This document shows, piece after piece, positions 54,386-64,000 of a stretch of DNA of 64,000 nt. The notes beneath the pieces are model-generated. The model had not been told where the DNA came from and did no database searches. It saw nothing but the letters and a program-made list of their open reading frames with translations. The stretch comes from Ctenosaura bakeri (taxonomy: Eukaryota > Chordata > Lepidosauria > Squamata > Iguanidae), in the NCBI GenBank assembly GCA_948474755.1, contig CAOLHI010001315.1:1-64000 (forward strand), written 5' to 3'. Every line of letters starts with the position of its first letter. Positions within the stretch are counted from its first letter, which is position 1. Both the position numbers and the translations under genes were made by a program.

Positions 54386-54807
54386 GGCCCTTTTCGCACA
54401 CAGCTTCTGTTGCGAGAGGGCCCCTTGAGTGTTGCATAAATGAGAGTGTCGGTCCATACGACACACTCCCATTCACTCAATGCTCACGAGCCTAAAGCGG
54501 GCCGAGCGCACATATTTTTTTTTCGTCTGGAAGCCGAAAATACCGCATGGTCACGCAATGTTCCTGGGGCCCTCAAGCACTTACCTGCATGTGGTGCGTC
54601 GAACTACCTGGGCTGGTTGCGCTTCCTCCCCCAGCGCAGCCTACAGCTCCCAGGCTGTGCTGCAAAAGGAAGCATTCACGCAACGGTCATGCGACTGGCA
54701 ACCCAGCTGCGGGAGAATGGAGGAGTGAAGCGAGTGCCTCGTGCAAGAGGCTGCTTGCGCGAACAGCACCCCCCACCTCCGTGAGCAGGTAACGTATGGA
54801 AAGGGCC
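54386..54807. mobile_element. MITE family N3 between two direct repeats
   Basis: It begins GGCCCTTTTCGCACACAGCT and ends TATGGAAAGGGCC. The flanking 3 bases are TAA and TAT. The interior has the inverted pair GCGCAGCCTACAGCTCCCAG / CTGTGCTGC. Confidence 0.85.
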
Positions 54808-54955
54808 TATTTTAGCTTCTGCACTGGGTATACAATATTAATAACATGTATTAGAAGCATGCATATTAGCTTATATATATAACAAATATTTTAGATATAT
54901 TTACACATATATTTCAGTATATTTTATATTTGAGTTTCTGTGATACACTAAGTCT
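54808..54955 (+). repeat. Direct duplication, copy 2
   Basis: It is the second copy of the 54236-54385 segment, from TATTTTAGCTTCTGCACTGG to TGATACACTAAG, and is slightly diverged. Confidence 0.85.
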
Positions 54956-55019
54956 AAGAAAACAGCTTCCTAAAATTGGCATCTGAACGAAAAAGGGCCT
55001 CCAAGACCTTGGATCTGTA

Positions 55020-55500
55020 GGGTGGCTGGTGTGTTTCAGATAACAACACACCAGACAGGACAAGGCCATCTGTAAGGAGTAAACTGGTTGATAAGGAATA
55101 TAGGAAAAAAGATTGGCATTGTTTAGAAGTCAGGGCGGTTAGAAACTGTTAGGGTGATTACACCAAGGGGCATTTTGAAACTGCTAATGAGAATTAAGGA
55201 TACACGAGGGAAATGAATGATTAGTGCGTGATCACTCATACTGTAAATATGGGGAAGGGGATATGTAACTTCTTAGGCGATCCTGATAGGCTGTAACCTT
55301 TGGGGTCCTATCTAAGGGGATCCCAGGGGAGGGAAAACCTGCGACGGGGACAGGGGATAAAACATGAGATACACAATAGTGGGATGTGTCCTTCTCTCTG
55401 GGGAGCACCCAGTATGCAGAAACAAACTTTTAATAAACATTAATGCTTCAGCTAATCCTGTGCTAAATTGTTTTATGAGTCTTTTCAGCTATTTCTCACA
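55020..55500 (+). mobile_element. Probable solo LTR, third family
   Basis: It starts near TGTGTTTCAGATAACAAC and ends TTTCTCACA. GGATAAAACATG (TATA-like) near 55355 and TTTTAATAAACATT (polyadenylation signal) near 55430 are in LTR order. A target duplication was not found. Confidence 0.45.
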
Positions 55501-55792
55501 TTACCTCGAGGAGGTTCCTTCTAAGGTTTAGGTGGAATCTCTTTTCCCGTAATTTGAAGCCATTGCTCCACAGTGTCCTAGTCTTTGGAGCAGCAGAAAT
55601 CCTCTATAGGACATCCTTTCTTATATTTAAACATGGCTCTCATGTCCCCTCTTAACCTTCTCTCTTCCAGGCTAAACCCACCCAGCTCCCTAAGCTGCTC
55701 CTCAGAGGGATTCATGGTTTCTAGGCCTTCTACTATTTTGGTTGCCCTCCTCTGGATATGTTCTGGCTTGTCCAGGACATCTCATATTTATC
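55501..55792 (-). mobile_element. CR1 LINE fragment
   Basis: The inverted CR1 ORF end runs from GTTCCTTCTAAGGTTTAGGT to TTGGTTGCCCTCCTCTGGAT. The tail is replaced by the LTR-like sequence on its left. Confidence 0.8.
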
Positions 55793-55836
55793 TATGAGAG
55801 TGGATTGCTGCAACATACAGGGCTACTGTTAGTTGG

Positions 55837-56895
55837 ATTTATAATTGGTTGACTGACCCAACCCAAAGGGTGATCACGAATTGCTGCTTTTCATCCTGGA
55901 GAGAAGTGACGAGTGGGGTGCCACAGGGTTCTGTCCTGGGCCCAGTGCTGTTCAACATTTTTATCAATGACTTGGATGAAGGAATAGAGGGCATGCTCAT
56001 CAAATTTGCAGATGACACCAAATTGGGAGGGGTTGCTAATATGCCAGAGGACAGGATCAAAATTCAAAATGACCTGGACAGATTGGAGAGCTGGGCTAAG
56101 GCGAACAAAATGAAATTCAACAGAGAGAAGTGTAAGGTCCTACACTTAGGCAGAAATAATGGAATACAGAAATATAGGATGGGGGACACGTGGCTGGATA
56201 GCAGTACGTGTGAAAGGGATCTAGGAGTCTTCATAGACCACAAGCTGAACATGAGTCAGCAGTGTGATGCGGCAGCCAAGAAAGCCAATGCAATTCTTGG
56301 CTGCATCAATAGGAGTATGGTGTCTAGATCGAGGGAGGTACTGGTACCACTCTACTCTGCTTTGGTTAGACCCCATCTTGAATATTGTGTCCAGTTCTGG
56401 GCACCCCAATTCAAGAAGGATATTGACAAGCTGGAGCAAGTCCAGAGGAGGGTGACCAAAATGGTGAGAGGCCTGGAAGCCATGCCCTATGAGGACAGAC
56501 TTAGAGAGCTGGGCATGTTTAGTCTGCAGAAGAGGAGGTTAAGAGGGGGACATGATAGCCATGTTTAAATATTTGAAGGGATGCCACGTAGAGGAAGGAG
56601 GGGACTTGTTTTCTGCTGCTCCAGAGACCAGGACAAGGAGCAATGGATTCAAGCTGCAGGAAAGGAGATTCCACCTGAACCTCAGGAAGAACTTCCTGAC
56701 ACTCAGGGCTGTCCGGCAGTGGAATCTGCTGCCTCCATGGAGTGTAGTGGAGTCTCCTCCTTCCTTGGAGGTTTTTAAGCAGAGGCTGGAGGGCCATCTG
56801 TCGGGAGTGCTTTGAGGGTGTTCCTGCATGGCAGGGGGTTGGACTGGATGGCCCCTGTGGTCTCTTCCAACTCTACATTTCTATGATTCTATGAA
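55837..56895 (+). mobile_element. CR1 LINE, longest reverse-transcriptase segment in the window
   Basis: The plus strand encodes the second half of the CR1 reverse transcriptase: [20 protein letters not shown], then [13 protein letters not shown] with the ADD catalytic residues, then the C-terminal blocks. One frame break occurs near 56545 (extra G in AGAGGGGGACATG). The tail ends CATTTCTATGATTCTATG. It is 5' truncated and not autonomous. Confidence 0.93.
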
Positions 56896-57330
56896 CATAC
56901 TTTACGTGGGGCTGACACTGAAAAGTTCAGAACATCAGAGGGTTCAAAATGCTGTGGTCAGACTGCTGACCAGGGTTGGTAGGAAATATGATCCCCTTGT
57001 GGAGACGATTTCACTGGCTACCAGGCAATTTCCAGGCAGAATTCCAACTGCTGGTTACGACCTTTGAATCCCTACATGGCTTGGGTGAGAACAACCTGAA
57101 AGACTGTATCTGCTTATAGGAGACTATATGAGTTTTAGGATCCTTAAGGGAGGGCTTTCTCTCCGTCCCACCACAGGCATGGTTGGTGAGGAGACAGAAG
57201 ACGGGACCTTCTCAGTGGCTGCTCTCAGACTTCCATTCCATGGCCAAAGACCTTCAGCGGATAAAGAAGCCCAGCAACTGAACAAACAGAGAAATGCTCT
57301 GCACTTCATCTGCTCTGCTTATGATCTCCT
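56896..57330 (+). mobile_element. L2/Vingi-like LINE C-terminal fragment
   Basis: The translation reads QNAVVRLLTRVGRKYDPLVE and so on, the style of the conserved tail of L2- or Vingi-type ORF2 proteins (QNA-RLLT motif followed by the SLHGL-like segment). It has several frameshifts. Confidence 0.65.
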
Positions 57331-57722
57331 AGAATCTTGTTGAATCCCATATTGTTGCTTGTTCTACAGTCATTGGTCTAAAGCACCAAAAGGAGGAACA
57401 ATTCTTTAGCCAACACAGGCATTTCCCATCCGAGATGGAGTGTAGTTATAAGGAGGAAAACTGAGAGTGCTGCCCCTCCCAAAATAAGAATTTGCACCTC
57501 CCAAATGAAATTTTCCTTAATTACCTAAGTTCCTAGCATTGCAGAGAGTGGACATTCAGACCTAGAACTCTAGTATTTACTGTGTTCCGCTTCCCTGGGT
57601 CACATTCCTGACTCTTCTTTAAATGCCTAAATTGCATTTCTAAATGTTTAACAGAAGTTTTAAGTTAGTGCAATGCTAGAAATTGGGTGACTGAAGGAAA
57701 CGTTCTTGGAAGGGAAAATCCT

Positions 57723-57779
57723 TCATGCTCTCATTTCCCCCTCCCTCGTAGCTCCACTCTTGAGTATTAAACTTGATGT
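57723..57779 (-). CDS. Second BPI-like gene, last exon with stop
   Basis: After the acceptor CAACAGGCAG, in phase 0, it encodes [18 protein letters not shown] and TGA. An alternative acceptor four bases upstream (CAACAG) would give a different frame without the family-like strand. Intron length is 3.4 kb. Confidence 0.78.
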   Translation of the reverse strand, partial: TSSLILKSGATREGEMRA

Positions 57780-60389
57780 CTGCCTGTTGGACATCCAAAG
57801 GACATCTTGCCTTATTGGAGAGACTGATCTCTCCCTCCCTGGACATCCACAGAGACTGTTCAGGTGAAGCCCCTCAAGTGGACAGGGTTGCTCTTGGTGG
57901 CTTTGCAAATGATTCTGAGCCATGCAAGGGGAAGCGAGGTGACTGCCATTTCCATCTGTTGCTAGTCCCCAGGGAAAGGAGGGCAAGAGCGTAGCAGCTG
58001 AGTCCCTCCCACCCTCCTTGCATTTATAACTTGAGATAAAAACTCTGCAGAATCTTCAAGGGAGCTGAATGAAGGGGATACCTTTGGAGAGACCGCTGCA
58101 ATATCAGCTATTTAATCAACAGTGACATCACTAGAAATTTCCTTGGTTTCGGTACAATCCTTTCCTATGCAAGGACCCTGTTTGTAAATTCATCTTGTTC
58201 ACTGTCCATTTAAAATTGCTTATCTGTAGAAGGCATGTAGGAAATTTATTGCATAATAATTTTTTTGTAAATGTAACTCATGAGGGTTTTGAGTGTTGGA
58301 CTAGGGCCATTTCTGCACTGGACTATTATAGTGCTATTATTCCACTTTCAACATCCCATGGCATCCTGGGGTTTGCAGTTTAGGGAGGGGCCTTGAGGCT
58401 GCAAACCCCAGGATTCCATGGGATGTTGAAAGTGGAATAAAAGCACTATAACCGTCTAGTGTGGAAATGACCTTGGACTCAGGGAGCTCAGAGTTCAAAT
58501 CCCTGCTGTGTCCTGGAAACCCTCTGGGTGCCCTTGGGTACATCCCCCTCTTCTCTCTACCAAAGAAGAAGTCATTGGCAAATCCTTCCCAAATAAATCT
58601 TAAGAGCCAGTGAGGTGCCATGCATTGAGTGTAAGGCAATGGGTCTGCAGGCCAGGGTTCAAACTGTTGCTGAGCCATGGAAATCCCCTGGGTGACCTTG
58701 CGCAAGTCACATTCTCTCAGCCTTGGAGGAAGGCCACATGGCAAACCTCTGAATAATGGTTCCTAACCCTAGGAAATGGTCACACTAATTCAGAATAGAC
58801 TTGAAGACACATAACAATGGGATGTCATGGTTTGAGTGCTGGTTTAGGAGTCTGGAAGAATCCTAGAATCACAGAGCTGGAGAAGACCCCAAGGGCCATT
58901 CAGTTCCACCCTCTTCTGCCATGCAGGAAGACACCATCCAAGCCTTCCCTTGGACAGATGGCCATCCAGCCTTTCTTTAAAAGCCTCCAAAGAAGGAAAG
59001 AGGCTCCACCACACTCCATGGAGGCAGTGCATTCCTTTGTCAAACCGCTCTTACCATCATGATATTCTTCCTAATGTTTAGGTGGAATCTCTTTTCGTGA
59101 AGTGTGAAGCCATTGCTCCATAGTGTCCTCGCCTCTGGAGCAGAAGAAAACAAGCTCGCTCCATCTTCCATCTGACATCCTTTCAAATATATAAAAATGG
59201 CTATTATGTCACCTCTTAAGCTTTTAACCTTCTCTGACATAGTTGTGTTTTTTAAAAAAGGAGACACGGGAGCCATTTCAATGTTGTCAAAGGGGAATCT
59301 TTTATTACCAATGCAAGAGAAGCAAGCAGAGGGAAGAAAGACAAGAGAGCCCCAGAGCAAAAAGACTTGTCTCTGTGCCAAGGACGCACCATCAGTCTCA
59401 AAGAACAGGAAACCAAGGTAAGATTCCCCCAACCACCATTCCTGAAGGGCACCAAATATCCAGATGCTCTTGCTTTGACCTCCCAATATCTGGAGGAGAC
59501 AAGTCCAGCCCTGGGCCTTTGGGTGGAAGACCTCATTCTCTGTTAAGCTCCACAAAGCAGAAAATGCAAGCCAGCAACTGTTTCTGGGGTCCCTCTGAGG
59601 ATCAAAGGAGAAGCAACGGAGTAAAAAAAGCTGCCTAGGTGGGGCTGAGGGGGAGCAGCAGCTGTTTCCATCTTCTTCTGGGTTCAGATCATTTTCTCTT
59701 GGACCACATGCACTTCGGTCTGCGGGGCAGTCAGGAGGAGAACATCCTATGGATTGACAAAGAAGACAACCATGTAAGTTCTCCCTGGGCTGCACATTAA
59801 AGCAGGGATGGGCAAAGCGTGACCTCTGAATGGCATGCGATCATCACCCCCTCCTTTTCAGCCCTTGAATCCCTCTGCCAATCAACCTCAAGACACCCCA
59901 AATCCCCAAATCATGCAAAAGGCTGCCAAAATGTGCAATAGAAAATCATACAGAAAGCCCTCTAGCATCTTCAAACAGCTCCCTTTTCATTAGAGTCCTT
60001 CTCATAAAGGCAACAGGAGGTGATGTGAGGTCACTTCTGGTTCCATTTTGAGAGGATTCCAACAAAGGTAGAGGTATCTGGGAACACAGTTGAGGAGTGC
60101 AGACTATGAAGGGTCTGAGAGGGGGAACTGGCCTCCTGGTGCCCATACAGTTGTTCACCCTGAGTTACAGCAATGTTGGAAGCTGTCCCAATAGGAGCCT
60201 GAAGTGAAGATCAGAAATCAGGGTCTTCCTTCCCTTCCCTTCCCTTCCCTTCCCTTCCCTTCCCCCTTCCCTTCCCTTCCCTTCCCTCACTGTCAGTTAC
60301 AGCCAAGATTCAACCTCAAGAAGACAGAGCCCAAGTAGTTTTACTTGTAGAGCGCCATGTACATAGATGGTGTGATACAAGCAAATAAA

Positions 60390-60422
<33 letters not shown>

Positions 60423-63400
60423 TAACAATAGAATCATAGAACCCTACAGCTGGAAGAGCCATCCCATCCCGCCCCCTTCTGACATGCAGAAACCCACATC
60501 CAAGCCCTCCCTTGGACAGATGGCCATCCAGCCTCTGTTTAAAACCCTCCAAAGAAGGAGGAGACTTCACCACGCTCCATGGAGGCAGCAGCAGATTCCA
60601 CTCTCAAACTATTCTTACCCTCAGGTAAGGTGTTTAGGTGGAATCTCTTTTCCTGACGTTTGGAGCCATTGCTCCATTGTGTCCTCGTCTCTGGAGCAAC
60701 AGAAAAAAGGGTTGCTCCCTCCTCAATGTGACATCCTTTCAAATATTTAAAGATGGCTACCATGTCCTCTTAAGCTTCTCTTCTCCCAGCTAAATCTGCC
60801 CAGCAGCCTAAGCTGCTCCTCAGAGGGCTTCATGGTTTCCAGACCTTTGGTCATTTTGGATGCCCTTCTCTGACCACCTTGCAGCTTGTCCATATCCTTC
60901 CTAGACTGTGGTGCCCAGAACTGGACACAAGATTCCAGGTGGGGTTTGACCAGAGCAGGATAGAGTGGTAACAATACTGGAAAGTGGTGAATCTAATTGA
61001 ACTCTGTCTCTTCTGACAGGGAGTCCCTCTCTGAGGCCTTCAAGAAGAGAGGGAGGATTTCCCCATCACACGGCCCTTTTAGCTGGATTGCCTGGCAAAG
61101 GGACTCACAGAAGGCACCCAAAGCATGCTTTATTCCCATAGAAACCTGACTTTGCACTGAGCCCTTCACCGCAGACGTGTGCTTCCAGCCCCCTTCCCCA
61201 GTCCTTACCTGGCCAGAGGTAACCTCAACCTCCTTCACCCCAAGTTCTTGCATCATCGAGAGAGGATATCCACCAGACAGCAAACCTGGAAGGGAAATTC
61301 ACGCAGGTTTGTGGGGACACAACAAGAGGTCTGATCCGTGTCTGCTCCTGACAGTACTCGTTCTGCATAGAAGTGATGTTTCTTTCCATCTCTTCTTTGC
61401 ATTCACCTTGGTTTTCAGAAATCCAAAGTGGAGACAACTATCTAATTTACTTCTGTCTGTCTGTCTGTCTGTCTATTTATTTATTTAAAAATTTATACCC
61501 TTCTCTGTATGTGAGGGTCTTAGTGTGGCCTAGGATAAATTCCAGCTTAATCATATCAAGCAATTTAAAACAGTGGCAGTAGTTTAAAGGAGCTGCAAAA
61601 AATGTCAATCTGAGAAGTTTCAACAAAATAGTTTAAAAGCAGGTAAAATCAGGTAAAACCAAGTGCATGTCCAAATCTGGATGAAATCAATTCAGCTTTG
61701 ACTTGACAGCAGCCATGGTGCCTGTTGGGACTCTAAGGGGAAGTAATTCATAATTGGGAGCCGCAGCAGAAAAGTCTCTGCTCTCTCCCAGCTGACGTCA
61801 ATCCATAGGACGAGAGACTTCTTCATCCATTGTCCCTATCAGAGCTTGGAAACATCACTTTTTGGACTACAAGTCCCAGAATCTATGCTGGCTGGGGGAT
61901 TCAGGGAGTTGTGATCCAAAAAAAAAAAGTCTCCAAACTATATTTGTCCAGGTTGTTGGGAACGGTCAGGACCCATTAGTGAAGATGAGAGAAATCTGTG
62001 GGTAAGCTCAACATCCCTGCAGTTGTTTACACAGGGTTGTATGCAAGAAACGTTTTCTCCTGTCTCCTCTTCGTACATGCATTCACACGTGCCCAGAGTA
62101 CTTACTGTTTGCATGAGGTACAAATGTATTGGACAGGATGCGTCTCAGGACAGAGTTCAAGTACAGAGGCTGAAAGAAAACACATGAAAGACAGTTGGGC
62201 CCTTTCCGCATCTGAAACCATTTCCACACGACTCACCAGAAGCGGGTCTCTGTGGCTTGTCATGCCCTAAAGGGGTGAGTTTTTTTTTACCACACTTCAC
62301 CATGCTTCATTATCATGTGCGATCTGCACATGCCCCTGATCTCAAGTGGAGGAGCACAGTCGATCCATTCACATTATCAACTCCCTGGCCATTCCCCTTG
62401 TACTCTATTCTCTCCCCGCTTTCTCCATTTCCCGTTTACTGCACGGAGCAAAAATGGTGGTGGCCTGTCCTTTGATCGGGGGGGGAGAGATGGGGAGGAA
62501 AGTGAGGAAGGGATGGAGCTCAGCACGCCCACAGCCCACCCAGTAATGCAAAGCGATTCTGCATTTGCATTAAGTGATAATGCATTTTGCATTAAGGTGT
62601 AGGACAAAGAAGAAGCGCTGTGGGAGATCTAAATTGGATTTTTCCAGTTTTCAGATAATGCAGTTTCTCAACACATGGCAGCACGCTCCAAGCTGATTCT
62701 CGATGCTGTCATGCAGAGCCATGGATAAAAATGTGACACTAACACACTTCTATGTGCAGAAGCAAGTCTCAAGATATGACACTACTACACAGTAACGACC
62801 CCATGCAGAAATGGCCTTATTCTTTCCCATTGTCATCCTGGCATCATCCCGGCAGTTTCTTGGATGGGATGGGAGCATGTCCTCAATGCTTTCCTCTGCA
62901 CCTGGCTGGCTGCCTGTGGATGGGACCACGAGCGACACATGCTTTCCTTCCACAGAGCAGCCGGCCTCTTTCCCATGGTGCACTGGGAAAGGAAGCACCT
63001 AGATCATGCTTCCACACATTCCGCATGGCTGCCAGCAATGGGAGCATCATACGATCATGGGTCATTAATGGATTTTTTTCTGTTAATGAAATATCCCACA
63101 ATTGCGATAGATGAGGACGCATTGGCAGCAGGACCACGACAACATCATGCAAAAGCATGACTTGTGGACCACCAAGCAATGCGTCCCCATCACAGAACAG
63201 CAATGTCATGTGGAAATGGCCTTGGACGAAAGGACCCTTAGGGTCTATTTGCAAATTAGATTAATGGCTGAAAACCTTGCTGATTGGCTAAAATGCCATT
63301 CCACCCACCAGTTTAGCACTGTCAATAAGTTCCGTACTTTGGCTAGTTCCTTTAAAGTTCATATTAAAACTTAGCACAGAATCATCCTGCAACTGGCATG

Positions 63401-63573
63401 GCTGGCCACCAACTGCCCTGGAAAATTTTGTTCACCATTTACTAAATCCGGGGCTAAGGGGAGGTCTGAGATGGGAGATTTCTGGCTCAGCACCTCAGGT
63501 ACAGCTTTCCTGTGACTTTCTACTTACATCAAAGGTTCCAACCACAGAATGAGTCAGGGAGACACCATGGAGC
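57723..63573 (-). CDS. Second BPI-fold family gene, 3' part (last four coding exons)
   Basis: Four minus-strand exons (63573-63528, 62169-62106, 61285-61209, 57779-57723) join in phase to give the last 80 residues of a BPI/PLUNC protein. The segments match the family's final part in order: a strand ([15 protein letters not shown]), a helix ([20 protein letters not shown]), then the GYPLS segment in place of GFPLP, then the last strand (SSLILKSG). Exon lengths 46, 64 and 77 are typical of BPI genes. The protein ends with an extra basic/acidic tail (ATREGEMRA). It is tandem with the complete gene, which starts 6.2 kb downstream. Only weak identity is apparent between the two, so the duplication is old. 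Confidence 0.87.
58285..58600 (+). mobile_element. tRNA-derived SINE, head split by an N1 MITE
   Basis: The SINE head (GGGTTTTGAGTGTTGGACTA) is interrupted at 58304 and resumes at 58473 (TTGGACTCAGGGAGCTCAGA, then TTCAAATCCCTGC). Confidence 0.65.
58305..58472. mobile_element. Palindromic MITE, family N1, nested in a SINE
   Basis: It starts GGCCATTTCTGCACTGGACT and ends TAGTGTGGAAATGACC. The flanks are TAG on the left and TTG on the right. The arms are nearly perfect with a very short centre. Confidence 0.85.
58606..58822 (+). mobile_element. tRNA-derived SINE
   Basis: It runs from AGCCAGTGAGGTGCCATGCA through the B box (CAGGGTTCAAACTGTTG) and CCTGGGTGACCTTGCGCAAG to AGACTTGAAGACACATAAC. Confidence 0.75.
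58858..59235 (-). mobile_element. CR1 LINE 3' fragment
   Basis: The inverted tail (ATCCTAGAATCACAGAGCTG) is followed by the ORF end with [20 protein letters not shown] on the minus strand. It lies in the last intron of the second BPI-like gene. Confidence 0.85.
59240..60200. other. Intron DNA without recognised features
   Basis: A long minus-strand reading frame (59795-59040) runs from here into the CR1 fragment. It has no recognisable protein domain and no splice-site support, so I do not call it a gene. Confidence 0.4.
60224..60287 (+). repeat. (TTCCC)n microsatellite
   Basis: About 12 pentanucleotide units form a polypyrimidine tract with one irregular unit (TTCCCCC). Confidence 0.95.
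60390..60421 (+). repeat. (GAT)n microsatellite
   Basis: Ten GAT units follow a LINE-like tail (TACAAGCAAATAAAGATGAT). Confidence 0.95.
60426..60975 (-). mobile_element. CR1 LINE 3' fragment
   Basis: The inverted tail (TAGAATCATAGAACCCTACA) is followed by ORF sequence encoding [20 protein letters not shown] and [20 protein letters not shown] on the minus strand. It lies in the last intron. Confidence 0.88.
61209..61285 (-). CDS. Second BPI-like gene, penultimate exon
   Basis: It is 77 bases (2 + 75) with acceptor CCCTTCCAG and donor CAG|GTAAGG. It encodes [20 protein letters not shown], then VTSGQ. It holds the family's Gly-aromatic-Pro-Leu motif. Confidence 0.88.
61451..61484 (+). repeat. 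(TCTG)n and (ATTT)n microsatellite
   Basis: Six TCTG units are followed by three ATTT units. Confidence 0.85.
62106..62169 (-). CDS. Second BPI-like gene, third exon from the end
   Basis: It is 64 bases (63 + 1) with acceptor TTTCTTTCAG and donor GTAAGT. It encodes [20 protein letters not shown] plus N, an amphipathic segment. Confidence 0.87.
62197..63224. other. Intron DNA with several MITE-like ends
   Basis: Terminal-like phrases occur near 62200 (GGGCCCTTTCCGCATC), 62227 (CCATTTCCACACGACTC), 62805-62816 (ATGCAGAAATGGCC) and 63210-63222 (ATGTGGAAATGGCC). At least one N2/N3-type element is probably here, but I could not pair the ends with a duplication. Confidence 0.35.
63528..63573 (-). 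CDS. Second BPI-like gene, fourth exon from the end
   Basis: It is 46 bases (1 + 45) with acceptor GGCTCTCCAG-like TCTCCAG and donor GAT|GTAAGT. It encodes [15 protein letters not shown] and ends in phase 0. Confidence 0.83.
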
Positions 63574-63674
63574 CTGGAGAAAACAAGCAGAATGTGAATT
63601 TTTGTGCGTCTTTGTGCCTGTCCTCTCTTGGCTAAAAGTTTTCCTTTGTTAAACAGTATCTATTCTGCACTCAA

Positions 63675-63789
63675 GGCCATTTCTGCACTAGACTGTTATA
63701 ACACTATTATTCCACTTTCAACCTCCTGTGGAATCCTGGGGTTTGCAAGTGGAATAATAGCTCTACAACAGTCTAGTGTGGAAATGGCG
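63675..63789. mobile_element. Palindromic MITE, family N1, shortened
   Basis: The left arm is complete (GGCCATTTCTGCACTAGACT to GGAATCCTGGGGTTTGC) and the right arm is short (AAGTGGAATAATAGCTCTAC, then TGTGGAAATGGC). The centre is deleted. Confidence 0.8.
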
Positions 63790-64000
63790 TGAGAAAAAAC
63801 CTGCAAGGTTACATATAAAACATCTGAGAAAGAAAACCCCAGTTATTGGCAGTGGTGGTGTTAGGCTTAACATTTTCATGCTTGGTAACTTGCTATAGAA
63901 TTAACACTTGGTGTTGATTAGTATTTGCATGACTCAGGGCTCATCAAACAACCTTGCTTTAGAATTGTTTGTTCTGCCTAGTAAATGTCAGTGGTCAATA

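Noticed and set aside
55849..56568. 239-codon reverse-transcriptase frame as a host gene
   Set aside because: It is a 5'-truncated CR1 LINE with a frame break and the CR1 3' tail, so it is annotated as a mobile element.
59040..59795. 251-codon minus-strand frame
   Set aside because: It includes a CR1 end and has no recognisable domain or splice support.

Overview
This window looks like nuclear DNA of a squamate reptile. The basis is many CR1 LINE fragments with ATTCTATG-type 3' tails, tRNA-derived SINEs of the lizard type, a 5S rRNA-derived SINE, solo LTRs, microsatellites and protein-coding genes in short exons with long introns. The species cannot be named from the sequence alone. All supported host genes lie on the minus strand, so transcription runs from high to low coordinates.

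The main gene is a complete BPI/LBP/PLUNC-superfamily gene of the long, two-domain (BPIFB-like) kind. Its 15 coding exons run from 51555 (signal peptide) to 18390 (stop) and were found by reading splice sites on the minus strand. Every junction keeps reading phase, and the product is 458 residues. The last four coding exons of a second, tandem BPI-family gene lie at 63573-57723, and its 5' part is beyond the right edge. The two genes are 6.2 kb apart in the same orientation, as expected for a BPI-family cluster. At the left edge (1-1000) a 999-base open exon encodes the start of an unrecognised secreted protein. It has a hydrophobic leader and then a Pro/Gly/Glu/Lys-rich body that ends, at the window edge, in an exact 93-base (31-residue) tandem repeat. 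A possible two-codon first exon is at 7849-7854.

Much of the rest is mobile DNA. The most striking set is about 30 copies of near-perfect palindromic MITEs (about 70-210 bases) beginning GGCCATTTCCGCAC and ending with its complement. Two larger families (about 420-450 bases) have closely related ends. Many copies are flanked by 3-base direct repeats (TTA, TAG, CTG, AGG, ACT, AGT, CAT, ATT, TCT, TTT). In several places the uninterrupted target can be read from another copy of the interrupted repeat in this window. One PIF/Harbinger-like transposase is a reasonable inference for all of them, but no transposase gene is present here. Other nested events include a 5S-derived SINE split by an 876-base solo LTR with a GGGTT duplication.

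Layout: 1-1000 secreted repeat-protein exon; 1001-17800 intron and intergenic repeats; 18039-18234 28-base minisatellite just beyond the stop of the BPI-like gene; 18390-51555 BPI-like gene, with introns full of CR1, MITEs and LTRs; 51556-57722 intergenic CR1, MITE and LTR sequence; 57723-63573 end of the second BPI-like gene; then its intron to the window edge.
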